From contig NZ_JAKRFD010000012.1 of the NCBI RefSeq assembly GCF_022348185.1, positions 1 through 64,000 of the forward strand: DNA of 64,000 bases. The letters are read 5' to 3'. Below the pieces are notes generated by a model, which was not told where the DNA came from, did no database searches, and saw only the letters and a program-made list of their open reading frames with translations. This document shows positions 17,153 to 26,154 of this stretch, one piece after another. The position numbers and the translations under genes are program-made. Source of the stretch: Epibacterium sp. Ofav1-8 (GTDB lineage: Bacteria; Pseudomonadota; Alphaproteobacteria; Rhodobacterales; Rhodobacteraceae). How positions within the stretch are numbered: the first letter of the stretch is position 1; each line of letters opens with the position of its first letter.

Positions 17153-18201
17153 CAGCTCATTCCATTCGGGATATTGATCGGCGCAAGATTGCGTGCCTTG
17201 TTGAACTCACGCAGGCGGGCAAAGACGTCAACGCCAAGTTGCGCATAGGCATCCAGCAGATCGACCAGAACCCAGTTTTCCCGGATTTTGCCGTTCTCCA
17301 GCCGCCAGAAGTCCAGACTGCGCATGGTGATTTTCTTGCCCGCCGGCGCAATCCCCAGCCAACCGCCATGGGTGACGGTCTGGATCATGTTTGGCCAGCC
17401 GGTGACGGCGGCATAATCGCCATCGCCAAAGAAATGATAGTTGATCTCGTCCACATACTGACCGCGATCGGGCATGCCGTTCAAAAACGGGATCTGGTGC
17501 CAGTTGCGAAACCCCGCGATGCCGCGCCCGGTGCCAATGCCCGACGGCCCGTACCAGTTCATGCGCGGATGCCAGAAGCGCTCCATCTCCATCACCTCCG
17601 GGCCACCCTGCGCGGGGTGCTTCTTCAGATGCTCCAGCATCTCGATGATGTGTTGACAGGTGGCGGCACCCTTTTCGGTATCATAAGGCCCCGGCACCAA
17701 CCCGTCCTGTGTCGCAGGCCCCGGCACATGCCATTCCCGCCCCAGCGAGGGCGCCATCGGCCAGGCGTTGGCCTGCATCATCACTTCGGGAATGTCCCAA
17801 AGCGCCTGCACCTCCACCACCTTGCCATCCACCATCCGATAAAACTCGTGAAACCGCATGCTGACCTGATGACCGGTGGGCGGGATATCAAGCCAGGGCG
17901 CGATAAAGACCCCGGTATAATAGCCGCCTGCACCCACCCAATCATTGCCGAACTCGTCCGGCCCGGCGATCACGATGGTGTCGCGCCGCTCCAGATCCGG
18001 CCAGGCCTTAAAGAGACCCGCGTAAACCGCGTCATAAAAGGCGTCCACGCCGGTGAGATCGCCAAACGGGTGGCAAAACCGAAACAGCACATCCGGCGCG
18101 CAGACCGATGCGAGAGCAGCCCGCACGCCCGCCGCGTCAAAATCATACATTGCCGCCCGAAGCGGTGCGATCAGCGCCTTGTTCTGCGTATGAACATCCA
18201 T
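17152..18201 (-). CDS. NTF2/SnoaL-like protein, two-domain
   Basis: 349 residues from ATG 18201 (MDVHTQNK). I prefer this start because an earlier ATG at 18216 belongs to a dispersed repeat whose AAGG then serves as ribosome site. The first half has VCAPDVLFRFCHPFGD and FHEFYRMVDGKVVE; the second has FWHPRMNWYGPSGIGTGRGI, GWLGIAPAGKKITMRSLDFWRLENGKIREN and LLDAYAQLG. The C-terminal half closely resembles that of the divergent gene at 25062, so these two are paralogues. Probably enzymatic, in the NTF2-like superfamily; substrate unknown. Confidence 0.72.
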   Translation of the reverse strand: MDVHTQNKALIAPLRAAMYDFDAAGVRAALASVCAPDVLFRFCHPFGDLTGVDAFYDAVYAGLFKAWPDLERRDTIVIAGPDEFGNDWVGAGGYYTGVFIAPWLDIPPTGHQVSMRFHEFYRMVDGKVVEVQALWDIPEVMMQANAWPMAPSLGREWHVPGPATQDGLVPGPYDTEKGAATCQHIIEMLEHLKKHPAQGGPEVMEMERFWHPRMNWYGPSGIGTGRGIAGFRNWHQIPFLNGMPDRGQYVDEINYHFFGDGDYAAVTGWPNMIQTVTHGGWLGIAPAGKKITMRSLDFWRLENGKIRENWVLVDLLDAYAQLGVDVFARLREFNKARNLAPINIPNGMS

Positions 18202-18270
18202 GGCTCTTGCCTTCATCTTTTCAAAAATATCCCGGGGGAGGCCCCGCGAGGGGCCGGGGGCAGCGCCCCC
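18202..18270 (+). repeat. Dispersed intergenic repeat, copy A
   Basis: The plus strand reads GGCTCTTGCCTTCATC, then a variable 7 nt, AAATATCCCGGGGG and, after a GC-rich spacer, GGGGGCAGCGCCCCC. The same modules in the same order occur at 51371-51421. The element fills the gap between the HisD-like gene and the next NTF2-like gene. Confidence 0.6.
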
Positions 18271-18281
18271 CTTGTCCCGCT

Positions 18282-19613
18282 TTATTCTGCGGCGTCGCGA
18301 TAGGGGGCCGCCGCACCATAGGGCACATTCACCCCGCCATAGCGGCGCACCCGGATGTTGCATTGCTCGGCATGGCCCACAAATCCCTCAAGCATGCAGA
18401 GGCGCGAGCCGTATTCGCCGACCAGAGTGGCCGCCTCATCGGTCAGGACCTTCTGATAGCTGTGGGTTTTCAGGAACTTCCCAACCCAGAGCCCGCCGGT
18501 ATAGCGCCCCGCCTTCAGCGTCGGCAGCGTGTGGTTGGTGCCGATCACCTTGTCGCCATTGGCGACATTGGTGCGCGGCCCCAGGAACAGCGCGCCATAG
18601 CAGGTCATCTGCTCCAGGAACCAGTCGTCGCGATCAGTCATCACCTGCACATGTTCCGAGGCGATCTCATCCGCGATCTCGCGCATCTCCTCGTAGCTGT
18701 CACAGAGGATCACCTCGCCGTAATCCTCCCAGGAAACCCGCGCGGTGTCGGCAGTGGGCAGGATCTTCAGCAGCCGGTCGATCTCCTCCAGCGTGCCCTC
18801 GGCGAGCGCGCGCGAATTCGTCACCAGCACGGCGGGCGAATTATAGCCGTGTTCGGCCTGTCCCAGAAGATCGGTGGCGCAGAGTTCGGGATCGGCGGCG
18901 GTCTCATCGGCGATCACCATGGTCTCGGTGGGGCCGGCAAAGAGGTCGATGCCGACGCGGCCAAACAATTGCCGCTTGGCCTCGGCCACAAAGGCATTGC
19001 CTGGGCCAACCAGCATATGCACCGCCTCGATGCTCTCGGTGCCGATCGCCATGGCGCCGACCGCTTGAATGCCGCCGAGGATATGGATCTCATCGGCGCC
19101 GCCAAAATGCATCGCGGCGACCACGGCGGGGTTCGGCTTGCCCTTGAAGGGCGGCGTGCAGGCCACAATGCGCGGCACGCCGGCGACCTTGGCGGTGGCC
19201 ACCGACATATGGGCCGAGGCCACCATGGGGAACTTGCCGCCCGGTACGTAGCAGCCCACCGATTGCACCGGGATGTTCTTGTGGCCGAGGATCACGCCGG
19301 GCAGGGTTTCCACCTCGATATCCAGCATGGAGTCGCGCTGCGCCTTGGCAAAGGCCACGACCTGTTCCTGCGCGAACTTGATGTCGGCAATCTCGCGGTC
19401 GGTCAGCTCGCCGATCAGGGCGTCGATCTGCTCTTGGCTGAGGCGAAAGCTCTCGGGCGCGTAGCCGTCGAATTTCTCGCTGAGGTCGCGCACGGCGGCA
19501 TCGCCGCGGGCCTCGATGTCGGCAAGGGTGGCCTCCACAATGGCGCGGGTCTTGGCGTTGTCTTCGGCGCGGGCGGCGTCGGATTTGCCGCGTTTGAGAT
19601 AGGTGATTGCCAT
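18282..19613 (-). CDS. Histidinol-dehydrogenase-family alcohol dehydrogenase (HisD-like, non-biosynthetic)
   Basis: 443 residues. The HisD fold is clear: [45 protein letters not shown]. The expected zinc ligands and catalytic residues are present: Q and H in LGQAEHG, E and H in IASEHVQV, D in NGDKVIG with GTNHTLPT, and H in GFVGHAEQ. The family does NAD-dependent two-step oxidation of a primary alcohol to a carboxylate. Being in an ABC-importer catabolic operon and away from the his genes, it more likely resembles catabolic members such as the sulfopropanediol dehydrogenase HpsN. The substrate here is unknown. It lies 5 nt after the small NTF2-like gene. Confidence 0.82.
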   Translation of the reverse strand: MAITYLKRGKSDAARAEDNAKTRAIVEATLADIEARGDAAVRDLSEKFDGYAPESFRLSQEQIDALIGELTDREIADIKFAQEQVVAFAKAQRDSMLDIEVETLPGVILGHKNIPVQSVGCYVPGGKFPMVASAHMSVATAKVAGVPRIVACTPPFKGKPNPAVVAAMHFGGADEIHILGGIQAVGAMAIGTESIEAVHMLVGPGNAFVAEAKRQLFGRVGIDLFAGPTETMVIADETAADPELCATDLLGQAEHGYNSPAVLVTNSRALAEGTLEEIDRLLKILPTADTARVSWEDYGEVILCDSYEEMREIADEIASEHVQVMTDRDDWFLEQMTCYGALFLGPRTNVANGDKVIGTNHTLPTLKAGRYTGGLWVGKFLKTHSYQKVLTDEAATLVGEYGSRLCMLEGFVGHAEQCNIRVRRYGGVNVPYGAAAPYRDAAE

Positions 19614-19618
19614 GGCTC

Positions 19619-20170
19619 TTATCCTTGGTTGTCGGTACGCGGAGTGTCGGGGCGCGGCGGGGTCTTCTCGCCGCGGTCATAGGCTTCCCAGCCGTGGCCG
19701 TTGAACAGATCCACACCGAGCTGCGCGGCCACATGGGCGAAATCCACATTCACCCAATTGTCGACGATCTTGCCGTCCTGGACTTTCCAGAAGTCCATAT
19801 AGCGGATCTCGATCCGCTTGCCGGTGGGCGCAATGCCGAGGAATTCGCCCGTGTGGGTGGCTTCCTGACGGCCAAAGGCGGCTGCCCATTCGCCCATATA
19901 AAGGCGCGCCTCGTCGATGCAGGTCTTGTCGGAGAACGCCGCCTGAAAGGGGCGCTGCCAGTTGTCCTGAAATTCCCGCAGGCCGGTCTTGGTGCCGCAG
20001 CCCTGATTGCCGAGCCAGCGGAAGTTTTCTGCAAAGAACTCGCCGATGTCGGCAATGCGGTGGTCGTTGAGACCGTCGACCATGCCTTCGATCACGGCGC
20101 GGGTCTCTTCGGTCTTGGTCATATCCGTGTCACGGGTCAGCACGGCCTGTTCGGGGCGGGAACCTTTCAT
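19619..20170 (-). CDS. NTF2/SnoaL-like protein, single-domain (ester-cyclase type)
   Basis: 183 residues, with AGGAG 7 nt before the ATG at 20170. A single NTF2-like domain: [60 protein letters not shown] and [10 protein letters not shown]. The GIAPTGKxIxxRxxDFW and DGKIxxNW blocks are shared with the other family members in this island, so all four appear related. The last 20 residues are proline-rich and charged. Function unknown; probably a lyase, isomerase or cyclase step. Confidence 0.75.
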   Translation of the reverse strand: MKGSRPEQAVLTRDTDMTKTEETRAVIEGMVDGLNDHRIADIGEFFAENFRWLGNQGCGTKTGLREFQDNWQRPFQAAFSDKTCIDEARLYMGEWAAAFGRQEATHTGEFLGIAPTGKRIEIRYMDFWKVQDGKIVDNWVNVDFAHVAAQLGVDLFNGHGWEAYDRGEKTPPRPDTPRTDNQG

Positions 20171-20293
20171 GAGGTCACTCCTGTAATGCGGTTTCTGTGG
20201 TGAGGGAGGGCAGGCTCCCTGCGGACAGAAAATCCCGTGGCAGGCGGTTCAGCGCCGGGTGGCGGGCGCTGGCCGTATGGCGAAAAGCGCAGC

Positions 20294-21448
20294 TCATCCC
20301 TTGACCGCGCCTGCGGTGAGGCCGGAGACGATCTGGCGCTGGAACACCATCACAAGGATGAACAGAGGCGCAGTGATCGACACGGCGGCGGCCACGGCGA
20401 CCACCTGATCGGTGGTTGTGGTCTCGCGGTTGAACATGCCCGCGATGGCCGGAACCATGGTCTGGTTCTGCGCATCGAGCAGAAGCGAGGTCACCAGAAA
20501 GTCGTTGTAGGCCAGGAGGAAGGAGAACAGCCCGGTGGTAATCACCCCCGGCCACATCACCGGCATGATGACCCGGCGAAAGGCCTGGAAATGGTTGCAG
20601 CCATCGACCCGCGCGGCCTCGTCCAGATCGGCGGGGATGTTCTGAAAGAACGACCGCAGCATCCAGATGGTGAAGGGCTGGTTGATTGCCACCAGCACCG
20701 CGATCACCGCCATCGGCTTGCCATAGAGCGTCGGCGCGTTCTCTCCGAGGATCGGTGCCAGCCACTCGGACGAATTGATAAACACCGGCAGATAGCCCGC
20801 CACCAGCACCGAATGGGGCAGGGCGCGGAACACCAGCGCGACGATCAGGATCCAGAACGCCAGCGTCGAGCCGGACCGCGCCAGACCATAGCCCGCAAGC
20901 GTGCCCACGGTGAGCGACACGGTCACAACACCTGCGGTCACCACCAGCGAGTTCTGGAAGTTGTTGGAAAAGCCCCGGTCGATCCAGACGGTCTTGTAAT
21001 GCTCTGTCGTGAGGCCGATCACATCCGCCCCAAAGGCTCCAAGCACCGGGTTCAGCGCGTTCGAGAGCACGGGCAGAAGGCCAAACAGGGTGACAAGCGC
21101 GACCAGAGCAAACGCAGCCGCACCAATGAGCCAGCCCAGCCAGACCGCACCGGCGGGGGCGTAGCTCCGGACCATCGCGGGCAGCAGCCGGGCCGCTCCC
21201 CGCCACAGCCCCCAGAGTGCAAGCCCCAGCAGGCAGATGTCAAAGAGCGACACGCCATTCCCCTTGGCGCGGGTTTCGGGGCCGAAGATCACATTGAGCG
21301 CGTTGGCATCAAAGGCATCCACCGGTGTCTTGAAGCTCATCACCGTGATCCAGAAGATCGGGAAGGCGGCGATGACGCACCACAGGATCAGGAGGCTGTT
21401 GGAGGTCAGACGCAGGCTGAGGGGCTGGCGCATGGCACGAGACGACAT
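20294..21448 (-). CDS. Carbohydrate-type ABC transporter permease (MalG/UgpE-like)
   Basis: 384 residues, an inner-membrane permease. The EAA loop is DLDEAARVDGCNHFQAFRRV with IMPVMWPG, and the N-terminus (IPIFWITVMSFKTP-type) is that of MalG-family proteins. It is about 100 residues longer than usual because an insertion after the first helix (about residues 60-145) contains two extra hydrophobic segments (ICLLGLALWGLW; WLGWLIGAAAFALVALVTL). It pairs with the permease encoded 1 nt upstream. Confidence 0.88.
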   Translation of the reverse strand: MSSRAMRQPLSLRLTSNSLLILWCVIAAFPIFWITVMSFKTPVDAFDANALNVIFGPETRAKGNGVSLFDICLLGLALWGLWRGAARLLPAMVRSYAPAGAVWLGWLIGAAAFALVALVTLFGLLPVLSNALNPVLGAFGADVIGLTTEHYKTVWIDRGFSNNFQNSLVVTAGVVTVSLTVGTLAGYGLARSGSTLAFWILIVALVFRALPHSVLVAGYLPVFINSSEWLAPILGENAPTLYGKPMAVIAVLVAINQPFTIWMLRSFFQNIPADLDEAARVDGCNHFQAFRRVIMPVMWPGVITTGLFSFLLAYNDFLVTSLLLDAQNQTMVPAIAGMFNRETTTTDQVVAVAAAVSITAPLFILVMVFQRQIVSGLTAGAVKG

Positions 21449-21449
21449 G

Positions 21450-22472
21450 TCAGTGGCCTCCTTTATGATCGCGCCAGGTGCGGCGCAGGGGAGCGATGAG
21501 CAGGAGCGTGATGCCGATCATGGTCAGCATGGCGCTGGCGGAGGCGCGGCTGATGGAGCGGTTGCCCGCCTGATCCGGCACCAGGAAATCGTAGGTGAGC
21601 CATTGCAGCGAGATCACGTGCCCCTGGGAGGAGAAGCCGACGACCTCCTCGAACACGCGATAGGCGTCCATCAGGTGGATCATCGACACAAAGATGATCA
21701 GCGGCATCAGATGCGGGATCACGATGAACCGCAGCCGCTGCCAGCGCGAGGCGCCGTCGATCACCGCACTTTCCAGACTGTCGGAATTCACCGTCTGAAG
21801 GCCCGCGTAAAAGACGATCGCCGCAAAGGGCGCGACGTGCCACACGCGGTAGAGCATCATCAACAGCTCGATGGTCCAGGCCTGGGCGAACATGGCGATG
21901 TCGCGGCCCGAGTACCATTCCATCGCCGCCGTCAGGATGCCGTCGCCGCGAAACAGCCAGTTGATCGACAGCGCGCCAATCACCGGCGTGATGATGAACG
22001 GCAGCAGCGAGATGAAGATCACCGGCCCGCGCACCGCACGGGCGGCGTTGTTGATCATCAGCGCGATGCCAAGGCCGAGGCCGATGTTCAGCGGCAGGGT
22101 GATGAGGGTGAAACTCAGCGTGAAGCGCAGCGCCTTCCAGAAGTCGATGGTCTGAAAGGCCGACCAGCTGCCGGATTTCAGCGCATCCCACGCGCGGCCC
22201 AGCTCCAGCACATTGCGGTAGCTTTGCAGGCCGACAAATTCGGTGCGCGTCATCACGTCGCCGTTGTCATCCACAACCGGGACGGACTTTTCTTCGGTGG
22301 TGCAGGTCTGGGTCAGAAAGCCGGGGGTACAGGTTTCCACCTCCACCACCTCATAGACGGTCTGGGTGACATAGAAACTCTGCACAAAAACGCTGATCAG
22401 CGGAAAGGCGATGAACAGAAGCATCATAAAGACAGAGGGGCCGACAAAGGCGGCAAAGGTGCGGAAATTCAT
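21450..22472 (-). CDS. Carbohydrate-type ABC transporter permease (MalF/UgpA-like)
   Basis: 340 residues. It has an N-terminal helix, a 70-residue periplasmic stretch holding two cysteines (ETCTPGFLTQTCT) that could form a disulfide, and then a five- to six-helix core. The EAA loop is ESAVIDGASRWQRLRFIVIPHL. With the second permease it forms the channel of the importer. It lies downstream of the binding-protein gene after a hairpin. Confidence 0.88.
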   Translation of the reverse strand: MNFRTFAAFVGPSVFMMLLFIAFPLISVFVQSFYVTQTVYEVVEVETCTPGFLTQTCTTEEKSVPVVDDNGDVMTRTEFVGLQSYRNVLELGRAWDALKSGSWSAFQTIDFWKALRFTLSFTLITLPLNIGLGLGIALMINNAARAVRGPVIFISLLPFIITPVIGALSINWLFRGDGILTAAMEWYSGRDIAMFAQAWTIELLMMLYRVWHVAPFAAIVFYAGLQTVNSDSLESAVIDGASRWQRLRFIVIPHLMPLIIFVSMIHLMDAYRVFEEVVGFSSQGHVISLQWLTYDFLVPDQAGNRSISRASASAMLTMIGITLLLIAPLRRTWRDHKGGH

Positions 22473-22506
22473 GTCTCTGCCTTTCTCATGGTTCCGTGGG
22501 ACTGGG

Positions 22507-22534
22507 AAAAAGGGGGGAGGGCGCAGCCTCCCCC
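22507..22534 (-). terminator. Hairpin with T-run after the binding-protein gene
   Basis: On the minus strand GGGGGAGG (22534-22527), a 6-nt loop, CCTCCCCC (22520-22513), then TTTTT (22511-22507). It sits between the solute-binding-protein and permease genes. A partial terminator here would give the usual excess of binding protein over permease. Confidence 0.6.
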
Positions 22535-22558
22535 GAGGTCGACGAGGAGAGGGGAGAG

Positions 22559-23767
22559 TTACTCCAGGAGGCCCGCTTCCTTGGCGGCGGTGATATAATT
22601 CGCCTCGATGTCGGCCAGCGTGGTTTCCGCATCCTTGGCGCCGGTCAGGTAGGCCGACAGCCCGTTGCCGAGGGCGGAATGCAGGATGCCAAGCGCGGTG
22701 GAAGCCGGGTAGGGGCGGGCGCCGTTGGCGGCAGAGGCGGCGGCCCCGGCGGCCAGCGGTCCGGCCTCATAGCCGGGCACCAGCCAGACGGCGGCATCAT
22801 TGTTGGCCTGCACCATTTCGGTGTCGAGCCCTTCCATCACCACCCTGAAGGCGGCCTCGGCCTCCTCATCGCTCATGTTGGCGGCCAGCACGACGCCATC
22901 CCACCACAGCGAGGTTGCAGGCGCGGCAGAGCCCATCGGGGCGGAGGCCATCTTGACCTTGCCCACCACCTGGCTTTCGGCTTCGTCTTCCATCGCGGCG
23001 GCGCGGCTGGCCCAGAGGTTGGCCATGGCGATCTTGCCCTGCTGGAACTGCTGCTGCACGTAGGTGGAGTCGGACACCAGATATTCCGGATCCATATAGG
23101 CGGTCATCGCCTTCAGGGTTTCCAGCGCCTTGATGCCTTCGGGCGTGTTGATGGTGGGGTTGTTGTCGGCGTCGACAAAATTGCCGCCCTCGCCGAGGTA
23201 CATGTTCACGAATTCCTGCGCCAGGTTCCAGCCGGTCTTGAAGGTGCCCCCCAGCGGGTAGTCGACCACGCCTGCCGCCTTGATCTTTTCGGCTGCGGCG
23301 AGGACATCGGCATAGGTCTTGGGCTCTTCGATGCCGAGATCAGCCAGGATGTCCTGCCGGTACATCAGGTGCTGGGCGTTCACCATCATGGCAATCGCCA
23401 TGGTCTCGCCGTCGATCTTGATCAGCTGGTTCGGCGTCAGGTTCTCCCCGTATTTCGCCACCAGATCATCCAGCGGGCGGATGGTGCCGGCGTTCAACAG
23501 CGGGATCAGCGTCTCGTTCGCAACGCCGCCGATCTGGTAAAGGGCCGGGTTGGCGGCAAAGGCCTCGGGCTGCTTTTCCTTGAACTCCTGATCGAGCGAG
23601 GCGGAGAAGTTGCCGCATTCCGCCATCGCATCGGTCGCGGCCTTCCAGGCCTCAAACCCGGCGGTGAGGGATTTGAGCGGCACGGTGTTTTCAAACGCGC
23701 AAGAGGCCGAAGCCGCCGCGCCCGCAAGGGACAGCGCCCCTGCCATCAGAATGGTCTTGAGTGTCAT
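22559..23767 (-). CDS. ABC transporter extracellular solute-binding protein
   Basis: 402 residues with a signal peptide (MTLKTILMAGALSLAGAAASA|SC). The family-1 carbohydrate-binding-protein pattern is seen in GFEAWKAATDAMAE, YRQDILADLGIEEPKTYADVLAAAEKIKAAG and FQQGKIAMANLWASRAAAM. In the periplasm it delivers the substrate to the two permeases downstream. The composition suggests a sugar, polyol or related small polar compound, but specificity is not readable from sequence. Confidence 0.88.
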   Translation of the reverse strand: MTLKTILMAGALSLAGAAASASCAFENTVPLKSLTAGFEAWKAATDAMAECGNFSASLDQEFKEKQPEAFAANPALYQIGGVANETLIPLLNAGTIRPLDDLVAKYGENLTPNQLIKIDGETMAIAMMVNAQHLMYRQDILADLGIEEPKTYADVLAAAEKIKAAGVVDYPLGGTFKTGWNLAQEFVNMYLGEGGNFVDADNNPTINTPEGIKALETLKAMTAYMDPEYLVSDSTYVQQQFQQGKIAMANLWASRAAAMEDEAESQVVGKVKMASAPMGSAAPATSLWWDGVVLAANMSDEEAEAAFRVVMEGLDTEMVQANNDAAVWLVPGYEAGPLAAGAAASAANGARPYPASTALGILHSALGNGLSAYLTGAKDAETTLADIEANYITAAKEAGLLE

Positions 23768-23838
23768 GAAGTTGGCTCCCTGTGGGGTTCCTGTTGGGTT
23801 GAGGTCCGCCGGGTTGTCCCGGTCTGTTCTGGAATGGG

Positions 23839-24885
23839 TCAGATGCGTTCGCCGGTTTCGGCATCAAACAGGTGGCAGATCGCGGGCGGCACGCTGAGGT
23901 GCACCGGATCGCCGATTTCGGCGCGGAAGGTCTTGTCGGCCTTGACCGAAACCAGCGCCCCGCCGACGCGTACCGAGATCATCGTCGCATCGCCCAGGAG
24001 TTCGAGCGTGTAGATCGGCGCGGTGATCTGGCCCTGACCTTCGGGGGCGAGGCTGGCATCCTCGGCGCGGAATCCGAGCGTCAGCGGGCCGTCCCTGGCG
24101 TCAAGGCCGGGAATTTCCACATGTTTGGCGCGGAAGGTGCCGCCGGTGATGGTGCCCTCCATCAGGTTCATTGCGGGTGACCCGATGAAGCTGGCGACAA
24201 AGGTATTGGCCGGGTGGTCGTAGATTTCCGTGGGCGAGCCGACCTGCTGCACCACGCCTTTTTTCATCACCACCACCCGGTCGGCCAGCGTCATCGCCTC
24301 GATCTGGTCATGGGTGACGTAGATCGTGGTGACGGCCAGTTCGTGGCTGAGGTTCTTGATCTGGGCGCGGGTGGAGACGCGCAGCTTGGCGTCCAGATTG
24401 GACAGCGGCTCATCCATCAGGAACACATTGGGTTCGCGCACGATGGCGCGGGCCAGAGCGACGCGCTGACGCTGACCACCGGACAGTTCCGCCGGCTTGC
24501 GATGCAGGAAATCGTCCAGCTCCACCATGGCGGAGGCGCGGCGCACCTTGTCGTCATGGGTCGCCGGGTCGATGCCGCGCACCTTCAGCGGGAAGCGGAT
24601 GTTTTCATAGACATTGAGGTTCGGATACAGCGCATAGGATTGGAACACCATCGCCACGTCGCGGTCCTTGGGTTCCAGATCGTTCACCACCTTGCCGTCG
24701 ATCAGGATTTCGCCCTCGGTCACATCCTCCAGCCCCGCGATCATGCGCATGGTGGTGGTCTTACCGCAGCCGGAAGGGCCGAGCAGCACGAGGAATTCGC
24801 GATCAGCGATGGTCAGGTCGAAGTTGTTCACCCCGACAAAACTGCCCCAGCGCTTGCCGATATTGCGCAGTTGGATTTCAGCCAT
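23839..24885 (-). CDS. ABC transporter ATP-binding protein (MalK/UgpC-like)
   Basis: 348 residues. Walker A GPSGCGKTTTMRM, Q-loop region FQSYALYPNLNVYENI, signature LSGGQRQRVALARA, Walker B VFLMDEPLSNLDAKLR and the switch histidine in YVTHDQIEAM are intact. The C-terminal TOBE domain is of the MalK kind. It powers the importer and is the first gene of the minus-strand operon. Its start lies at the edge of the divergent promoter carrying two LacI-type operators. Confidence 0.93.
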   Translation of the reverse strand: MAEIQLRNIGKRWGSFVGVNNFDLTIADREFLVLLGPSGCGKTTTMRMIAGLEDVTEGEILIDGKVVNDLEPKDRDVAMVFQSYALYPNLNVYENIRFPLKVRGIDPATHDDKVRRASAMVELDDFLHRKPAELSGGQRQRVALARAIVREPNVFLMDEPLSNLDAKLRVSTRAQIKNLSHELAVTTIYVTHDQIEAMTLADRVVVMKKGVVQQVGSPTEIYDHPANTFVASFIGSPAMNLMEGTITGGTFRAKHVEIPGLDARDGPLTLGFRAEDASLAPEGQGQITAPIYTLELLGDATMISVRVGGALVSVKADKTFRAEIGDPVHLSVPPAICHLFDAETGERI

Positions 24886-24939
24886 TGATACTCCCCGCGT
24901 CTGATGGCGCTGCGCTCTGTCATAATCTCAAGGTTGAAA

Positions 24940-24955
24940 TTGCAAGCGCTTGCAA
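24940..24955. promoter_or_regulatory. LacI-family operator O1
   Basis: TTGCAAGCGCTTGCAA, a perfect 16-bp palindrome with the central CG expected of LacI/GalR-type operators. It lies 55 nt upstream of the ABC ATPase start. Confidence 0.8.
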
Positions 24956-24994
24956 AAAGGGTAGCGACAGGAAGCGCCATCTGGCAAGATGTTT

Positions 24995-25010
24995 TTGCAA
25001 GCGTTTGCAA
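24995..25010. promoter_or_regulatory. LacI-family operator O2
   Basis: TTGCAAGCGTTTGCAA, identical to O1 except one base, flanked by further T and A residues. Its centre is 55 bp from O1, about five helical turns, so a tetramer or two dimers could bind on one face and control both divergent transcripts. Confidence 0.8.
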
Positions 25011-25061
25011 AACTCTGCGGGGCGGCGGCGCGATCCGAAATCTAAGGGGCTGATTTTCCAA

Positions 25062-26087
25062 ATGAAACCGACAGAACTCCAGCACGCAAAACACCTGGTG
25101 CGCGCCTTCTACGGGGCCCTGGACGGGGCCGAGGGGGCGGCGATTCCATCCGCTATGGCGCAATATTGCAGCCCGAATCTGCGTTGGCGCGGCTATCATC
25201 CGTTTGATGAAATCATCGGGCCGGAGGCGGTGGCGCAAGCGTTCTGGCAGCCCCTCAGGGGCGCGCTGACCCGGATGCAGCGGCGGCTCGACGTGTTTAT
25301 GGCCGGCGAGAACTACTATTCGGACCCGGGCGGGATCTGGGTCTGCTCGATGGGGCATCTGATGGGGCTGTTTGACCGCCCATGGCTGAATATTGCGCCG
25401 ACGGGCAAGCTGGTGTTCCTGCGCTACTGCGCCTTTCACCGCGTCGAAGGGGACCAGATCACCGAGACGGCGATGTATTTCGACATCCCGCATCTGATGA
25501 TGCAGGCCGGGCTACAGCCCTTTCCGCCGCAGACTGCCAGCCATCAGGTGCAGCCGGGGCCGCAGACCCATGATGGCGTGATGTTCGACCCGCAGTACCC
25601 CGCCGCGGGGGTGCAGACGCTGGACCTGATACAGCGGATGGTGACCGACCTTGGCACCTGGCAGGGCGCGCTGCCGCTGGAAGAGGAGCTGGCCCGCACC
25701 TGGCACCAGGACATGCTGTGGTGGGGCCCGGCGGGGATCGGTGCCACCTACACGATCGAACGCTATGCCAAACAGCACTCCGGCCCCTTTCGCGCCGGGT
25801 TTTCAGAGCGTTCCAAGACCCAACACATCTGCCGGATCGGCGAGGGCAATTTCGGCGGCTTCTTTGGCTGGCCAAATTTCACCGCGGTGCCGACCGGCGG
25901 TTTTATGGGCATGCCCGCCACCGGCAAGCCCGGCGAGTTCCGCGTGATCGACATCTATCGCCGCGACGGGGACAAGCTGGCGGAAAACTGGGTCTTTATC
26001 GACCTGCTGCATTTCTGGAAGCAGCAAGGAGTCGATGTGCTGGGGCGGATGGCCCAGATCGCGCCCGCAGCGCGCGCAGGGTCCTGA
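25062..26087 (+). CDS. NTF2/SnoaL-like protein, two-domain, divergent gene
   Basis: 341 residues from ATG 25062; the frame is open to 24885 but that part contains the operators. The first half has LVRAFYGALDGA, YCSPNLRWRGYHPFDEI and LFDRPWLNIAPTGKLVFLRYCAFHRVEG; the second has WHQDMLWWGPAGIGATYTIE, GFMGMPATGKPGEFRVIDIYRRDGDKLAENWVFIDLLHFWKQQG. It is paralogous to the 17152-18201 product, including the IAPTGK and LAENWVFIDLLxxWxQxGVDV blocks. It is transcribed alone, opposite the ABC operon and under the same operators, so it belongs to the same regulon. Confidence 0.75.
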   Translation: MKPTELQHAKHLVRAFYGALDGAEGAAIPSAMAQYCSPNLRWRGYHPFDEIIGPEAVAQAFWQPLRGALTRMQRRLDVFMAGENYYSDPGGIWVCSMGHLMGLFDRPWLNIAPTGKLVFLRYCAFHRVEGDQITETAMYFDIPHLMMQAGLQPFPPQTASHQVQPGPQTHDGVMFDPQYPAAGVQTLDLIQRMVTDLGTWQGALPLEEELARTWHQDMLWWGPAGIGATYTIERYAKQHSGPFRAGFSERSKTQHICRIGEGNFGGFFGWPNFTAVPTGGFMGMPATGKPGEFRVIDIYRRDGDKLAENWVFIDLLHFWKQQGVDVLGRMAQIAPAARAGS

Positions 26088-26154
26088 CCGTCGCACCGAT
26101 GCTCAGGGGCATTTCCTCGCCCTGCGCGATGACGGGGCTGTCAGGGAGGGGTGA

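Noticed and set aside
18282-19613. HisD-like gene as the histidine-biosynthesis hisD
   Set aside because: It sits in an ABC-importer operon under LacI operators and is not with the his genes. Its sequence is of the broader dehydrogenase family.
18108-19682. Open frame of 524 codons on the plus strand opposite the HisD-like gene
   Set aside because: Antisense of a clear dehydrogenase with all catalytic residues; the composition is that of GC-rich shadow frames.
20175-21206. Minus-strand frame overlapping the MalG-type permease
   Set aside because: Shifted frame of the permease; Arg/Gly/Ala-rich with no membrane helices, while the permease frame has an intact EAA loop.
24885-25061. 5' extension of the divergent NTF2-like gene to TTG 24885
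   Set aside because: It would place both LacI operators inside the coding sequence; the family N-terminus matches the ATG at 25062.
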